Shown one piece after another: positions 15,504 to 22,224 of a stretch of 28,127 bases of DNA (position 1 is its first letter; each line of letters starts with the position of its first letter). The position numbers and the translations under genes were made by a program. The stretch covers positions 1 through 28,127 of the forward strand of contig JALPXQ010000006.1 of assembly GCA_023271515.1 (NCBI GenBank), given 5' to 3'. This stretch comes from Dehalococcoidia bacterium (GTDB lineage: Bacteria; Chloroflexota; Dehalococcoidia; SZUA-161; SpSt-899). The notes under the pieces were generated by a model, which was not told the DNA's origin, did not search any database, and saw only the letters and a program-made list of their open reading frames with translations.

Positions 15504-15808
15504 GCATCGATAGATACCCACCAACGGATTTGAAGTCCGCGAAGTCCACCGGGACCCATTCACTCCCTTAGAAACCGGGATTTGCGTAACTACTGAGGTT
15601 GTCAGGCCTGCCCCCGGCCGCAGGCCCAGGGGTTCACGGTTGTATGCCTAACCGTTCAATCTTGAATCTTGATCAGTCTAACCTTGAACCCTGAACTTCG
15701 GAACTTTGAACCTGAGCAGTTACGGATTGGCGTTGCATTCCGGCAGCGAGTTCTATTATACTTGCTGGGGAGGATTTATTCAAATACTCCTCTCTCACAG
15801 AGGTGATC
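15504..15808. other. Intergenic region between the subtilase and argD
   Basis: No gene is seen in this ~305 bp. A GC-rich hairpin with 7-bp arms GGCCTGC (15605-15611) and GCAGGCC (15620-15626) could help end subtilase transcription, although no T-tract follows. Bases ~15652-15714 consist of degenerate CTTGAA/CCTGAAC-type units. A TATACT at about 15758 is a plausible -10 for argD, but its -35 (TTGCAT, 18 bp upstream) is weak. Confidence 0.6.
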
Positions 15809-16993
15809 ATGTCAGACTGGCAAGAATTAGAAAAGAAGTATTTTATGTCCACCTTCAAACGGTTGCCGGTGACACTCGCCCGCGGCCAGGGCATCCGGGT
15901 ATGGGACGATAAAGGGAAGGAGTACCTTGACTTTGTGGGGGGGTGGGCCGTGAACGTTCTGGGACACTACCACCCGGTCATCACCGATGCTCTCAACGAA
16001 CAATCTCGTACCCTGATCCAGGTCTCAAACCAGTTCTACACCATACCGCAGTTGCATCTGGCGGAGCTTCTGGTGGAGAATTGCTGCCTCGACAGGGTCT
16101 TCTTCAATAGCAGCGGAGCCGAGGCCAACGAGGGGGCCATCAAACTTGCTCGAAAGTATGGGCGTATTCACCTCGATGGAGCGTATGAGATCATTACTGC
16201 GATGGGCTCCTTCCATGGGCGCACTATGGCCACCATAGCCGCCACCGGCCAGCGCAAATTCCAAGAGCCGTTTGTACCCCTGCCCGGCGGGTTTATTAAC
16301 GTGGAGTACAACAATATCGAGGCCATAAAGGCCGCTACCTCCGCTCTCACCTGCGCGGTGATGCTGGAGCCACTCCAGGGCGAAAACGGAGTGAATATCC
16401 CGGACAGTGACTACTTCCACGAGGTTAGAAAATGGTGTGACCGCAATGGCCTGCTGCTGATCCTGGACGAGATCCAAACCGGTATGGGCCGAACGGGAAC
16501 ACTTTTCGCCTACGAGCAACTCGGCATCGAACCTGACATCATGACCCTTGCGAAGGGGTTGGGGGGAGGGGTGCCCATCGCTGCCATATTGGCCAGGGAG
16601 AAGGCCACGGTCTTCAGTCCGGGGGAGCACGGATCAACCTTCGGCGGGAATCCTCTCGTCTGTGCTGTGGGATACGCAGTCCTGAGTTTCATCCTCGAAA
16701 ATGGGGTGCCGGCAAGCGTCCGCGAAGTGGGCGCATATCTGATGGCAGAGCTCGATAGGCTGAGATCGAGTTTCGATTTCATCACCGATGTGCGGGGAAG
16801 AGGGCTGTTGGTCGCCCTGGAATTTGAGGGGGAAATCTCCGGCAAGGTGATAGAAGCCTGCATCGAAAGAGGGCTCCTGCTCAATCCGGTGAAACCAAAT
16901 GCCGTCCGTTTCATGCCGCCGCTCATCACCCGGAAAAAAGAGGTCGATGAAGCCATGGGTATCTTGAAGGACGCCTTGATTCAAGTATCGTAA
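15809..16993 (+). CDS. argD: Acetylornithine aminotransferase (class III PLP aminotransferase)
   Basis: The 394-residue product belongs to the acetylornithine/succinylornithine/GABA aminotransferase family. It shows the early DFVGGWAVNVLGHYHP segment, the cofactor-binding SSGAEANEGAIKLAR, and LILDEIQTGMGRTG. The Schiff-base lysine is K249 (TLAKGLGGGVP). Sequence and co-location with his genes favour ArgD, which converts N-acetylglutamate semialdehyde to N-acetylornithine; a related omega-aminotransferase cannot be excluded. GTG 15803 is in frame, but ATG 15809 is preferred because GAGGTGATC, complementary to the 16S rRNA tail, sits just before it. hisA begins 5 bp after its stop. Confidence 0.88.
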   Translation: MSDWQELEKKYFMSTFKRLPVTLARGQGIRVWDDKGKEYLDFVGGWAVNVLGHYHPVITDALNEQSRTLIQVSNQFYTIPQLHLAELLVENCCLDRVFFNSSGAEANEGAIKLARKYGRIHLDGAYEIITAMGSFHGRTMATIAATGQRKFQEPFVPLPGGFINVEYNNIEAIKAATSALTCAVMLEPLQGENGVNIPDSDYFHEVRKWCDRNGLLLILDEIQTGMGRTGTLFAYEQLGIEPDIMTLAKGLGGGVPIAAILAREKATVFSPGEHGSTFGGNPLVCAVGYAVLSFILENGVPASVREVGAYLMAELDRLRSSFDFITDVRGRGLLVALEFEGEISGKVIEACIERGLLLNPVKPNAVRFMPPLITRKKEVDEAMGILKDALIQVS

Positions 16994-16998
16994 CAGTC

Positions 16999-17739
16999 AT
17001 GGAAATAATCCCCGCCATTGACCTCAGAAACGGAAGGTGTGTCCGCCTGTATCAGGGTGACTACTCCAGGGAGATGGTTTTCTCCGAGGATCCGGTGGCG
17101 GTGGCCCTGCGCTGGCAGGGTGCGGGGGCGAAGAGACTTCACCTGGTGGACCTCGACGGCGCTGCTGCCGGCGAGATGTGCAATTCCCCCACCATTGAAG
17201 AGATAGTCTGCCGGGTTCAGATACCTGTTCAACTCGGGGGAGGGATACGTCAAATCGAGACCATAAATCATCTGCTCGATTCCGGCGTCAGTCGAGCGAT
17301 TCTAGGCACGGCAGTCATTGAAGACCCTGGCCTGGTAGAGGAGGCCTGCCGCAGATTCGATGAGCGCATCATCGTCAGCATAGACGCCCGGGAGGGGTTT
17401 GTCAGGGGACACGGATGGAAAGAGCGAGGCAGGCTGACCGTCAATGAAGTGATCCGTGAAATGGTACGGCGAGGGGTAAAGCGGTTCATCTACACCGACA
17501 TCGCCCGCGACGGCACGCTGTCCGGGCCCAACTTTGAGGAGATCGCGAAGGTGATCGCTCAGGCTGAAGCGCCGGTCATCGCTGCCGGCGGCATCGCCTC
17601 AGTTGAACACCTGAGGAGGCTGGCGGGGTTGGGCGCGGAGGGGGCTATCATCGGCAGGGCGATCTACACCGGGGATATTGACCTCGAGGAGGCACTGTCT
17701 GCGATCAAAGAATGTTCCGGACAGAAGGGAGCAGGATAA
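16999..17739 (+). CDS. hisA: Phosphoribosylformimino-AICAR-ribotide isomerase HisA
   Basis: HisA catalyses the Amadori rearrangement of ProFAR to PRFAR in histidine biosynthesis. The 246-residue TIM barrel has both catalytic aspartates, D8 (IIPAIDLRNG) and D129 (IIVSIDAREG). It also has the phosphate-binding motifs QLGGGIR, TDIARDGTL and AAGGIAS near the C-terminal ends of the barrel strands. The ARDGTLSGPN segment favours HisA over the paralogous HisF. It lies between argD and hisI in one operon, with 5-bp gaps on both sides. Confidence 0.97.
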   Translation: MEIIPAIDLRNGRCVRLYQGDYSREMVFSEDPVAVALRWQGAGAKRLHLVDLDGAAAGEMCNSPTIEEIVCRVQIPVQLGGGIRQIETINHLLDSGVSRAILGTAVIEDPGLVEEACRRFDERIIVSIDAREGFVRGHGWKERGRLTVNEVIREMVRRGVKRFIYTDIARDGTLSGPNFEEIAKVIAQAEAPVIAAGGIASVEHLRRLAGLGAEGAIIGRAIYTGDIDLEEALSAIKECSGQKGAG

Positions 17740-17744
17740 CAACC

Positions 17745-18052
17745 ATGCCAAAATTCGACGAAAAAGGTCTGATCCCGGCAATCATTCAGGATGCCAACAC
17801 CGGTGAGGTGCTCATGCTGGGCTACATGAGCCAGGAGTCACTGGAGAGGACGAAATCCACTGGACAGGCATGGTTCTGGAGCCGCAGCCGGCAGGAATTG
17901 TGGCACAAGGGAGCGACTTCAGGCAATTAAATGTGCACTCGATCCTCATCGACTGCGACGGGGATACCATCCTGATTAGAGCGAAACCCGCCGGCCCGGT
18001 ATGTCACACCGGAAGCCGGTCCTGCTTCTTCCGAAGACTCGACGAAGAGTAG
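17745..18052 (+). pseudogene. hisI: Phosphoribosyl-AMP cyclohydrolase hisI, interrupted by a frameshift
   Basis: The first frame (ATG 17745, AGGA 8 nt upstream) runs through FDEKGLIPAIIQD, MLGYMSQES and WFWSRSRQELWHKGATSGN, then stops at TAA 17928-17930. The +1 frame resumes directly as LNVHSILIDCDGD and CHTGSRSCFFRRL, stopping at 18052. Together they make a complete HisI with its metal-binding aspartates and cysteines. Restoring one T (or four bases) near 17925-17928 would reunite the frames. HisI opens the phosphoribosyl-AMP ring; loss would break histidine synthesis unless another copy exists. All conserved motifs survive, so a recent mutation or a sequencing/assembly error is more likely than old decay. 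Confidence 0.9.
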
Positions 18053-18059
18053 CCACGTT

Positions 18060-18483
18060 CTACTCTTCAGTCTCGATCACCCCTTCAAGCGCCGCTATGG
18101 CTACCTCGACCTGCTCCGAATCGGGTTGCCGGGTGGTCAGCGACTGGAGCGCCAGGCCGGGAGCCATAACGGCTCGGATGATGCGGTTTCCGGTATGGTT
18201 GGCGGCGAGGTGAATCAGGTTCCTCCTCCAGCTCTGACTCAGCGGCTATCTTAGCCGAAAACATCAGGGCCTTGACCCCCAGAATGAGGGCCTCGATCAA
18301 TGCAAAGATGCCGCGCAGCAGCGGCATCTTTTGCAGGCGGCCGGCGTAAATGGTACTCACAGGATCGGCCATCGAGACAATCTCGCCATCGGGACGACGA
18401 ACGGCGACCTTCATCCGATTAGGCCCCCGCATCATCACTCCCTCAAGAACCGCCTGCCCACCATATCGAATTCGCTTGGGCAA
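18060..18483 (-). pseudogene. DUF1385 (YqhQ-like) membrane protein gene with a large internal deletion
   Basis: The 5' part encodes the DUF1385 N-terminus: RIRYGGQAVLEGVMMRGP, VAVRRPDGEIV and a hydrophobic PLLRGIFALIEALILGVKAL. After ESELEEE (about 18222) that frame runs into unrelated residues. The adjacent +1 frame reads LIHLAANHTGNRIIRAVMAP and then TTRQPDSEQVEVAIAALEGV, ending at the stop 18062-18060. This is the normal family C-terminus. About half of the usual ~300 residues, including most membrane helices, is missing and the frame is shifted. TTG 18483 with GGGAG upstream is a likely start; GTG 18519 is possible. Convergent with hisI, 7 bp apart. Confidence 0.83.
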
Positions 18484-18521
18484 TTCGCTCTCCCAACTGA
18501 AAAGAAGGGGCTGGAGCACTG

Positions 18522-18665
18522 TTAGTCAGATGACGGCAATGGCCTTGGCTGTTGCATCTCCATCGGTTTGTCGCAACATTCCACCCCACCGTCATCCGCC
18601 TTGGTAATCAGAACCTCGCTATTGCATGCTTCACAGCGAAACCTCTTGCCTAATTCGTTTGGCAT
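18522..18665 (-). CDS. Desulforedoxin-like mini-protein (47 aa), second copy
   Basis: ATG 18665 follows TAGGAGGAATTTTCAC, an excellent Shine-Dalgarno. The product MPNELGKRFRCEACNSEV continues to a VECCDKPMEM segment and a short tail. C-x2-C followed by a C-C pair and P-M is the iron-binding pattern of desulforedoxin and of the N-terminal domain of desulfoferrodoxin, an Fe(Cys)4 redox centre. The usual CCG is CCD here. It lies 13 bp downstream of its near-duplicate and is probably co-transcribed with it. An electron-transfer or oxidative-stress role is inferred from the family. Confidence 0.85.
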   Translation of the reverse strand: MPNELGKRFRCEACNSEVLITKADDGGVECCDKPMEMQQPRPLPSSD

Positions 18666-18678
18666 GTGAAAATTCCTC

Positions 18679-18798
18679 CTAGGATTTCAGTTGCATCGGC
18701 TCCCCGCAGCACTTGACTGAGCCTTCACCACCCCGAGTGACTATCAGCTCGGTGCCGCACTTGAGGCACTGATACCGCTTCCCGACTTTATTAGGCAT
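18679..18798 (-). CDS. Desulforedoxin-like mini-protein (39 aa), first copy
   Basis: ATG 18798 starts MPNKVGKRYQCLKCGTEL, followed by VKCCGEPMQLKS and a stop at 18679. It has all four cysteines (C-x2-C and C-C-G-x-P-M) and the 36-40 residue length typical of desulforedoxin. The frame extends upstream into rsmI, but that extension is out of family and starts before the local promoter (18830-18858), so the short form is preferred. AAAGGCGG lies ~8 nt before the ATG. Desulforedoxins are homodimeric rubredoxin-type iron proteins in anaerobes. Confidence 0.87.
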   Translation of the reverse strand: MPNKVGKRYQCLKCGTELIVTRGGEGSVKCCGEPMQLKS

Positions 18799-18820
18799 GG
18801 ATGCACCGCCTTTGTAAGTC

Positions 18821-19549
18821 TTAATCTCTATTATACTTCCCCCTCTCAAACCCGTCAAGACGTGGTCGATCAGCACATCTTGGCTCTCGGGCTTTCCCTT
18901 CAATAACCAGGGTGAATTCTCCCCTGGGCTTCGCAAAGTGCTCGATGGCCTGGCTGACCGTCCCTCGGAAGATCTCCTCGTGAAGCTTGGTCATCTCACG
19001 GCAGATGGCAAGTCTGCGTTCGCCCAGCACCTCACCCAGATCCACCAGCGCCGATCTCAGACGGTGCGGTGTCTCAAAAGCGACGATAGTTCGTGACTCA
19101 GCGGCGATGGACTGGAGCAGTTTTCTCCTCGCCCCCTTTTTCCGGGGCAGGAATCCCAGGTGAATGAACTGCTCGGTGGTGAGTCCCGACACAGCCAGTG
19201 CAGTGGGAATAGCCGAGGGCCCCGGAACGGGCACCACCTTTACGTCACGATCAATCGCAGCCAGAACAAGATCGTAGCCTGGATCGTTGATTCCGGGCAT
19301 GCCCGCTTCCGAAATCAGTGCCACGTCTCCATGCTCAAGAGCCCTCAAGAGGTACGGGAGCTTGGCTCGTTTGTTATGCTCGTGGTAGCTGGTCAGAGGG
19401 GTCTTGATCTGATGCGCACAAAGGAGCCGTTTGGTCCTGCGCGTATCTTCTGCGGCGATTAATCCTACCTCATGCAAGACCCGGATTGCCCGCAGTGTCA
19501 CGTCCTCCAGGTTGCCAATGGGCGTCGCCACCACATAGAGCGTAGACAT
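18821..19549 (-). CDS. rsmI: 16S rRNA (cytidine1402-2'-O)-methyltransferase RsmI
   Basis: The 242-residue protein has the tetrapyrrole-methylase-like fold of RsmI. Visible are LYVVATPIGNLEDVTLRAI, AAEDTRRTKRLL, SEAGMPGINDPGYDLV and the VPVPGPSAIPTALAVSGL loop. It uses SAM to methylate the ribose of C1402 in the 16S rRNA decoding centre. ATG 19549 is chosen; GTG 19552 and TTG 19558 are in frame but lie at or inside the predicted -10/+1 region. The product is shorter than the ~285-residue enterobacterial form, lacking its C-terminal helical extension, as in many bacteria. Its 3' end contains the promoter of the desulforedoxin genes. Confidence 0.95.
   Translation of the reverse strand: MSTLYVVATPIGNLEDVTLRAIRVLHEVGLIAAEDTRRTKRLLCAHQIKTPLTSYHEHNKRAKLPYLLRALEHGDVALISEAGMPGINDPGYDLVLAAIDRDVKVVPVPGPSAIPTALAVSGLTTEQFIHLGFLPRKKGARRKLLQSIAAESRTIVAFETPHRLRSALVDLGEVLGERRLAICREMTKLHEEIFRGTVSQAIEHFAKPRGEFTLVIEGKAREPRCADRPRLDGFERGKYNRD
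18830..18858 (-). promoter_or_regulatory. Sigma70-type promoter of the desulforedoxin pair, inside the rsmI 3' end
   Basis: On the minus strand TTGACG (18858-18853) is followed after 17 bp by a perfect TATAAT (18835-18830). The start would be near 18823, ~25 nt before the ATG at 18798. The mini-genes can therefore be expressed independently of rsmI. Confidence 0.8.
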
Positions 19550-19557
19550 CACTCTCA

Positions 19558-19586
19558 ATTATATTCCCTGCATCCCCATTAGTCCA
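19558..19586 (-). promoter_or_regulatory. Promoter of rsmI, predicting a leaderless or near-leaderless mRNA
   Basis: TGGACT (19586-19581), a 17-bp spacer and perfect TATAAT (19563-19558) lie on the minus strand. The usual 6-7 nt from the -10 puts +1 at about 19551-19552, within a few bases of the GTG 19552/ATG 19549 start codons. Confidence 0.6.
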
Positions 19587-19608
19587 CATCTTGGGGAGAG
19601 ACTATGAC

Positions 19609-19637
19609 TTGTCATCCGCCGGTTCATGTGCTATAAT
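19609..19637 (+). promoter_or_regulatory. Strong promoter of the rpsF-ssb-rpsR operon
   Basis: TTGTCA (19609-19614) and a perfect TATAAT (19632-19637) are separated by 17 bp. A start near 19644 gives a ~38-nt leader that begins with a short TTCCT-GAA-AGGAA hairpin and ends with the ribosome-binding sequence before the rpsF TTG. Confidence 0.85.
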
Positions 19638-19681
19638 AATGTGTTCCTGAAAGGAATCGATAACCGGAGGAAGAGGGGGAT

Positions 19682-19969
19682 TTGCGTAACTACGAACTGA
19701 CCGTAATAATCGATCCAGATATCGCTGAGGAGGATGTTCCTCAAACGATGGAGAAACTCACAGCATTGGTCGCCAAGAGCGGCGGCGGCGTCAATGAGAT
19801 CAACCACTGGGGACGACGGAAATTGGCCTATCCTATAGGGCATCGTGGGGAGGGCAATTATGTGATGATGAAAGTGGAGTTCGAGCCGGCTAAGATAGCC
19901 AAGTTTGAAAGCAGCCTGAATCTCGCTGAAGAGTACCTTCGCCATTTGTTGGTTAGATTGGGCGATTAA
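19682..19969 (+). CDS. rpsF: Small ribosomal subunit protein bS6
   Basis: The 95-residue protein begins RNYELTVIIDPD and contains HWGRRKLAYPI and EGNYVMMKVEF, all typical of bS6. bS6 binds 16S rRNA as a heterodimer with bS18, encoded two genes downstream. Translation starts at TTG 19682, preceded by GGAGGAAGAGGGGGAT; no ATG or GTG fits the conserved N-terminus better. Confidence 0.97.
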   Translation: MRNYELTVIIDPDIAEEDVPQTMEKLTALVAKSGGGVNEINHWGRRKLAYPIGHRGEGNYVMMKVEFEPAKIAKFESSLNLAEEYLRHLLVRLGD

Positions 19970-19988
19970 ATCGTAGAAGGAGTTCGAA

Positions 19989-20396
19989 ATGTTCAATAAG
20001 CTGATGGCCATCGGAAATGTAGGAAGAGACCCGGAGATGCGCTTCACCCCCAGTGGGAAACCGGTGACGTCTTTTAGCCTGGCCACCAACCGGTTCTTCA
20101 CTGCCTCCGACGGGGAGCGAAGGAAGGAAACAGAATGGTTCAATATCGTTGCCTGGAACAGGTTGGCAGAGACATGCAACCAGTTCTTGACCAAGGGACA
20201 GCAGGTCTACGTCGAGGGGGAGATGAGAACCCGCACCTGGGAGGGGCAGGATGGACAAAAGCGGTCCCGGGTCGAGGTTCACGCGAATCGGGTGATCTTC
20301 CTCGATCGCCGTGCAGTGAGTGCACTTCCCGAAGGAGAGGCCCCCGAATTTGAGGAGGCTCAGGAAGCGATAGAGCCGGAGGAACTCCCCTTTTAA
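19989..20396 (+). CDS. ssb: Single-stranded DNA-binding protein SSB
   Basis: The 135-residue protein has the OB-fold SSB pattern: FNKLMAIGNVGRDPEMRFT, TEWFNIVAWNRLAE and GQQVYVEGEMRTRTWE. A short acidic linker leads to the conserved C-terminal tip EELPF that recruits replication and repair partners. The linker is short compared with the ~178-residue E. coli protein. It sits in its common place between rpsF and rpsR, with AGAAGGAG before the ATG at 19989. Confidence 0.97.
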   Translation: MFNKLMAIGNVGRDPEMRFTPSGKPVTSFSLATNRFFTASDGERRKETEWFNIVAWNRLAETCNQFLTKGQQVYVEGEMRTRTWEGQDGQKRSRVEVHANRVIFLDRRAVSALPEGEAPEFEEAQEAIEPEELPF

Positions 20397-20440
20397 ACTG
20401 CCAGGAATAATCTCTGAAGGTAAGCGTTCAGCCACCCTAC

Positions 20441-20495
20441 GTCACCCTGAACGAAGTGAAGGGTCTCCGAGATTCTTCGCTACGCTCAGAATGAC
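20441..20495. repeat. 55-bp imperfect palindromic repeat (REP/MITE-like) between ssb and rpsR
   Basis: The ends GTCACCCTGA (20441-20450) and TCAGAATGAC (20486-20495) are imperfect inverted repeats. The palindrome continues inward, so that 16 of 21 positions in each arm pair by Watson-Crick rules, plus one G-U, around a 13-nt loop. No other copy is present in this window. Similar elements are familiar as dispersed, non-coding palindromes in many bacterial genomes. It would form a large mRNA hairpin upstream of rpsR. Confidence 0.75.
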
Positions 20496-20533
20496 AGTAA
20501 GGTGAACGGCTACCTCTGAAGAATGGAGCGGAA

Positions 20534-20839
20534 GTGAGAGGAAAGCGAACAAGCAATACAAGAAGCCGGGATAGAAAAGGATTTGTTTCCAGACGTAAGG
20601 CCTGTCCATTCTGTGCTGACCGGTCTCGGAAGATAGATTACAAAGAGCCTAATACGTTGCGCCGCTTCATCTCCGATCGCGGCAAGATGGAGCCCCGGCA
20701 TAGAACCGGCGTCTGTGCTAAACATCAACGATTGCTCAGTACCGCTCTGAAGAGAGCCCGCTATCTTGCTCTCCTGCCCTATACTGCCGAACATATTCGC
20801 TGGAGTGGCGGCATTCGGGTAAGGGGCCGACCAGCCTGA
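20534..20839 (+). CDS. rpsR: Small ribosomal subunit protein bS18 (zinc-binding form)
   Basis: The 101-residue protein contains the bS18 core: KIDYKEPNTLRRFISDRGK and RLLSTALKRARYLALLPY. Cysteines C24/C27 (CPFC) with C61 and H64 (CAKH) mark the zinc-binding (C+) paralogue type. A basic N-terminal tail precedes them. GTG 20534 is the start, with GGAG about 8 nt upstream. A palindromic repeat separates it from ssb, yet it presumably remains in the rpsF operon. Confidence 0.96.
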   Translation: MRGKRTSNTRSRDRKGFVSRRKACPFCADRSRKIDYKEPNTLRRFISDRGKMEPRHRTGVCAKHQRLLSTALKRARYLALLPYTAEHIRWSGGIRVRGRPA

Positions 20840-20855
20840 CTCCCGCCGTCACCGA

Positions 20856-20900
20856 GCGATCTTTAGTGTCCTAAAGGGGCGAAGCCCCTTTAAAGATCGC
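20856..20900. terminator. Two-tier hairpin between rpsR and hom, possible terminator or processing site
   Basis: An inner perfect 8-bp stem AAAGGGGC/GCCCCTTT with a GAA loop (20873-20891) is enclosed by an outer 9-bp pair GCGATCTTT/AAAGATCGC (20856-20864 and 20892-20900). It is the only strong structure after rpsR. A following T-tract is lacking, so it may end the ribosomal operon inefficiently or act as an mRNA-stability element. Confidence 0.5.
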
Positions 20901-20932
20901 ATGGCACGCAATGACCCAGGAAATGACTCAAG

Positions 20933-22219
20933 GTGAAGGATAAGATTGAAATCGGCTTGATGGGTCTTGGAGTGGTTGGCGTTGGGGTGGAGAATGCCCT
21001 GCGAGAAAAAGTAGCGGATATCGCCAAACAGGTAGGCGCTCCGCTGGTCGTGAAGAGGATTCTGGTTCGCGATCCATCTAAGAAAAGAGCCTGTCAGCCC
21101 CATCTGCTCACCACCAACCCACGGCATATCTTCGACGATCCCGGAATAGACATCGTCATCGAGGTTATCGGCGGCGAAAGCCCCGCCTATGACTACATCA
21201 AGGAAGCCCTCTCCAGGGGAAAACACGTTGTCACTGCCAACAAGGAAGTGATCGCAAAACACGGATTCGAACTCCTGAGTCTGGCCGCCGAACACAACGT
21301 TGCTCTACTCTATGAGGCGAGCGCCGGGGGAGGCATACCCCTGATCAGTCCCCTGCGGCACGACCTTCTAGCGAACAAGGTTTCCGCGATCCACGCCATC
21401 ATCAACGGCACTACAAATTATATCCTCACCAAAATGGCTCTTGAGGATATAGATTTCACCGCCGCGCTCAGGGAAGCTCAGGAGCTGGGCTATGCCGAAG
21501 CCGATCCTGCCAGTGATGTCGAGGGCATAGACGCCGCCTACAAGCTGGCCATCCTGGCTGCTCTGGCATTTCAGACTCAAGTCCTCCCCGGGGATGTCTA
21601 CCACGAGGGGATCTCCCGCCTGGCAGCGCGTGATTTCCGTTATGCCAAAGAACTGGGCTATACGGTAAAGCTCCTGGCCATAGCCAAGAGAGAAGATAAC
21701 ACCTTTCAGGTGCGAGTTCATCCCACCTTCATTCCCGATGACCTGCTGCTTGCCAAGGTAAACGGCGTGTTCAATGCGGTGCAAATTGATGGTGACTTGA
21801 CCGGTCGAATCCTTTTCTACGGGCAGGGTGCCGGGGCGCTGCCAACTTCAAGCGCCATCCTGGCTGATGTCATCCGCCTGGCCCAAAACATGAGTCAAGG
21901 GTCGAGCCCGATGCCCCGAGTTCAGATGGACCAGACCATGGCCGCAAAGCCCATTTCAGAGATAGAAACCCGTTATTACCTCCGCATGACGGTCGCCGAC
22001 CGGCCTGGCGTGTTAGCGCAGATCACCAGGGTGCTTGGGGAGCTTCTAATCAGCATTTCCTCCGTGATTCAGAAGGAGGTTGACGAGAGAGCGCAAAGCG
22101 CTGAGATCGTGATCATGACTCACCCCGCCCGGGAACGAGCGATGCAGCAGGCAGTCAGCGAAATGAACAAGCTCGAGGCCGTCAGGGAGATCAGCAATCT
22201 AGTCCGAGTTGAGGATTAG
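20933..22219 (+). CDS. hom: Homoserine dehydrogenase with C-terminal ACT domain
   Basis: The 428-residue enzyme reduces aspartate semialdehyde to homoserine. The N-terminal Rossmann fold has GLMGLGVVGVGV, and the dimerisation/substrate region shows VVTANKEVIAKHG, GTTNYILTKM and YAEADPASDVEGIDAAYK. Residues ~345-428 form an ACT domain (YYLRMTVADRPGVLAQI), which in this family mediates feedback control by threonine. GTG 20933 preserves the conserved KIEIGLMGLG start and follows an AAGG. thrC starts 5 bp after the stop. Confidence 0.96.
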   Translation: MKDKIEIGLMGLGVVGVGVENALREKVADIAKQVGAPLVVKRILVRDPSKKRACQPHLLTTNPRHIFDDPGIDIVIEVIGGESPAYDYIKEALSRGKHVVTANKEVIAKHGFELLSLAAEHNVALLYEASAGGGIPLISPLRHDLLANKVSAIHAIINGTTNYILTKMALEDIDFTAALREAQELGYAEADPASDVEGIDAAYKLAILAALAFQTQVLPGDVYHEGISRLAARDFRYAKELGYTVKLLAIAKREDNTFQVRVHPTFIPDDLLLAKVNGVFNAVQIDGDLTGRILFYGQGAGALPTSSAILADVIRLAQNMSQGSSPMPRVQMDQTMAAKPISEIETRYYLRMTVADRPGVLAQITRVLGELLISISSVIQKEVDERAQSAEIVIMTHPARERAMQQAVSEMNKLEAVREISNLVRVED

Positions 22220-22224
22220 GCCAA

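Noticed and set aside
17920..17932. Programmed ribosomal frameshift in hisI
   Set aside because: There is no slippery heptamer, no downstream pseudoknot-like structure and no precedent in this family. A mutation or sequence error is simpler.
19644..19681. bS6:bS18 autoregulatory RNA motif in the rpsF leader
   Set aside because: The leader is only ~38 nt, with a tiny TTCCT-GAA-AGGAA hairpin. I could not trace the conserved CCG-bearing structure of that motif.
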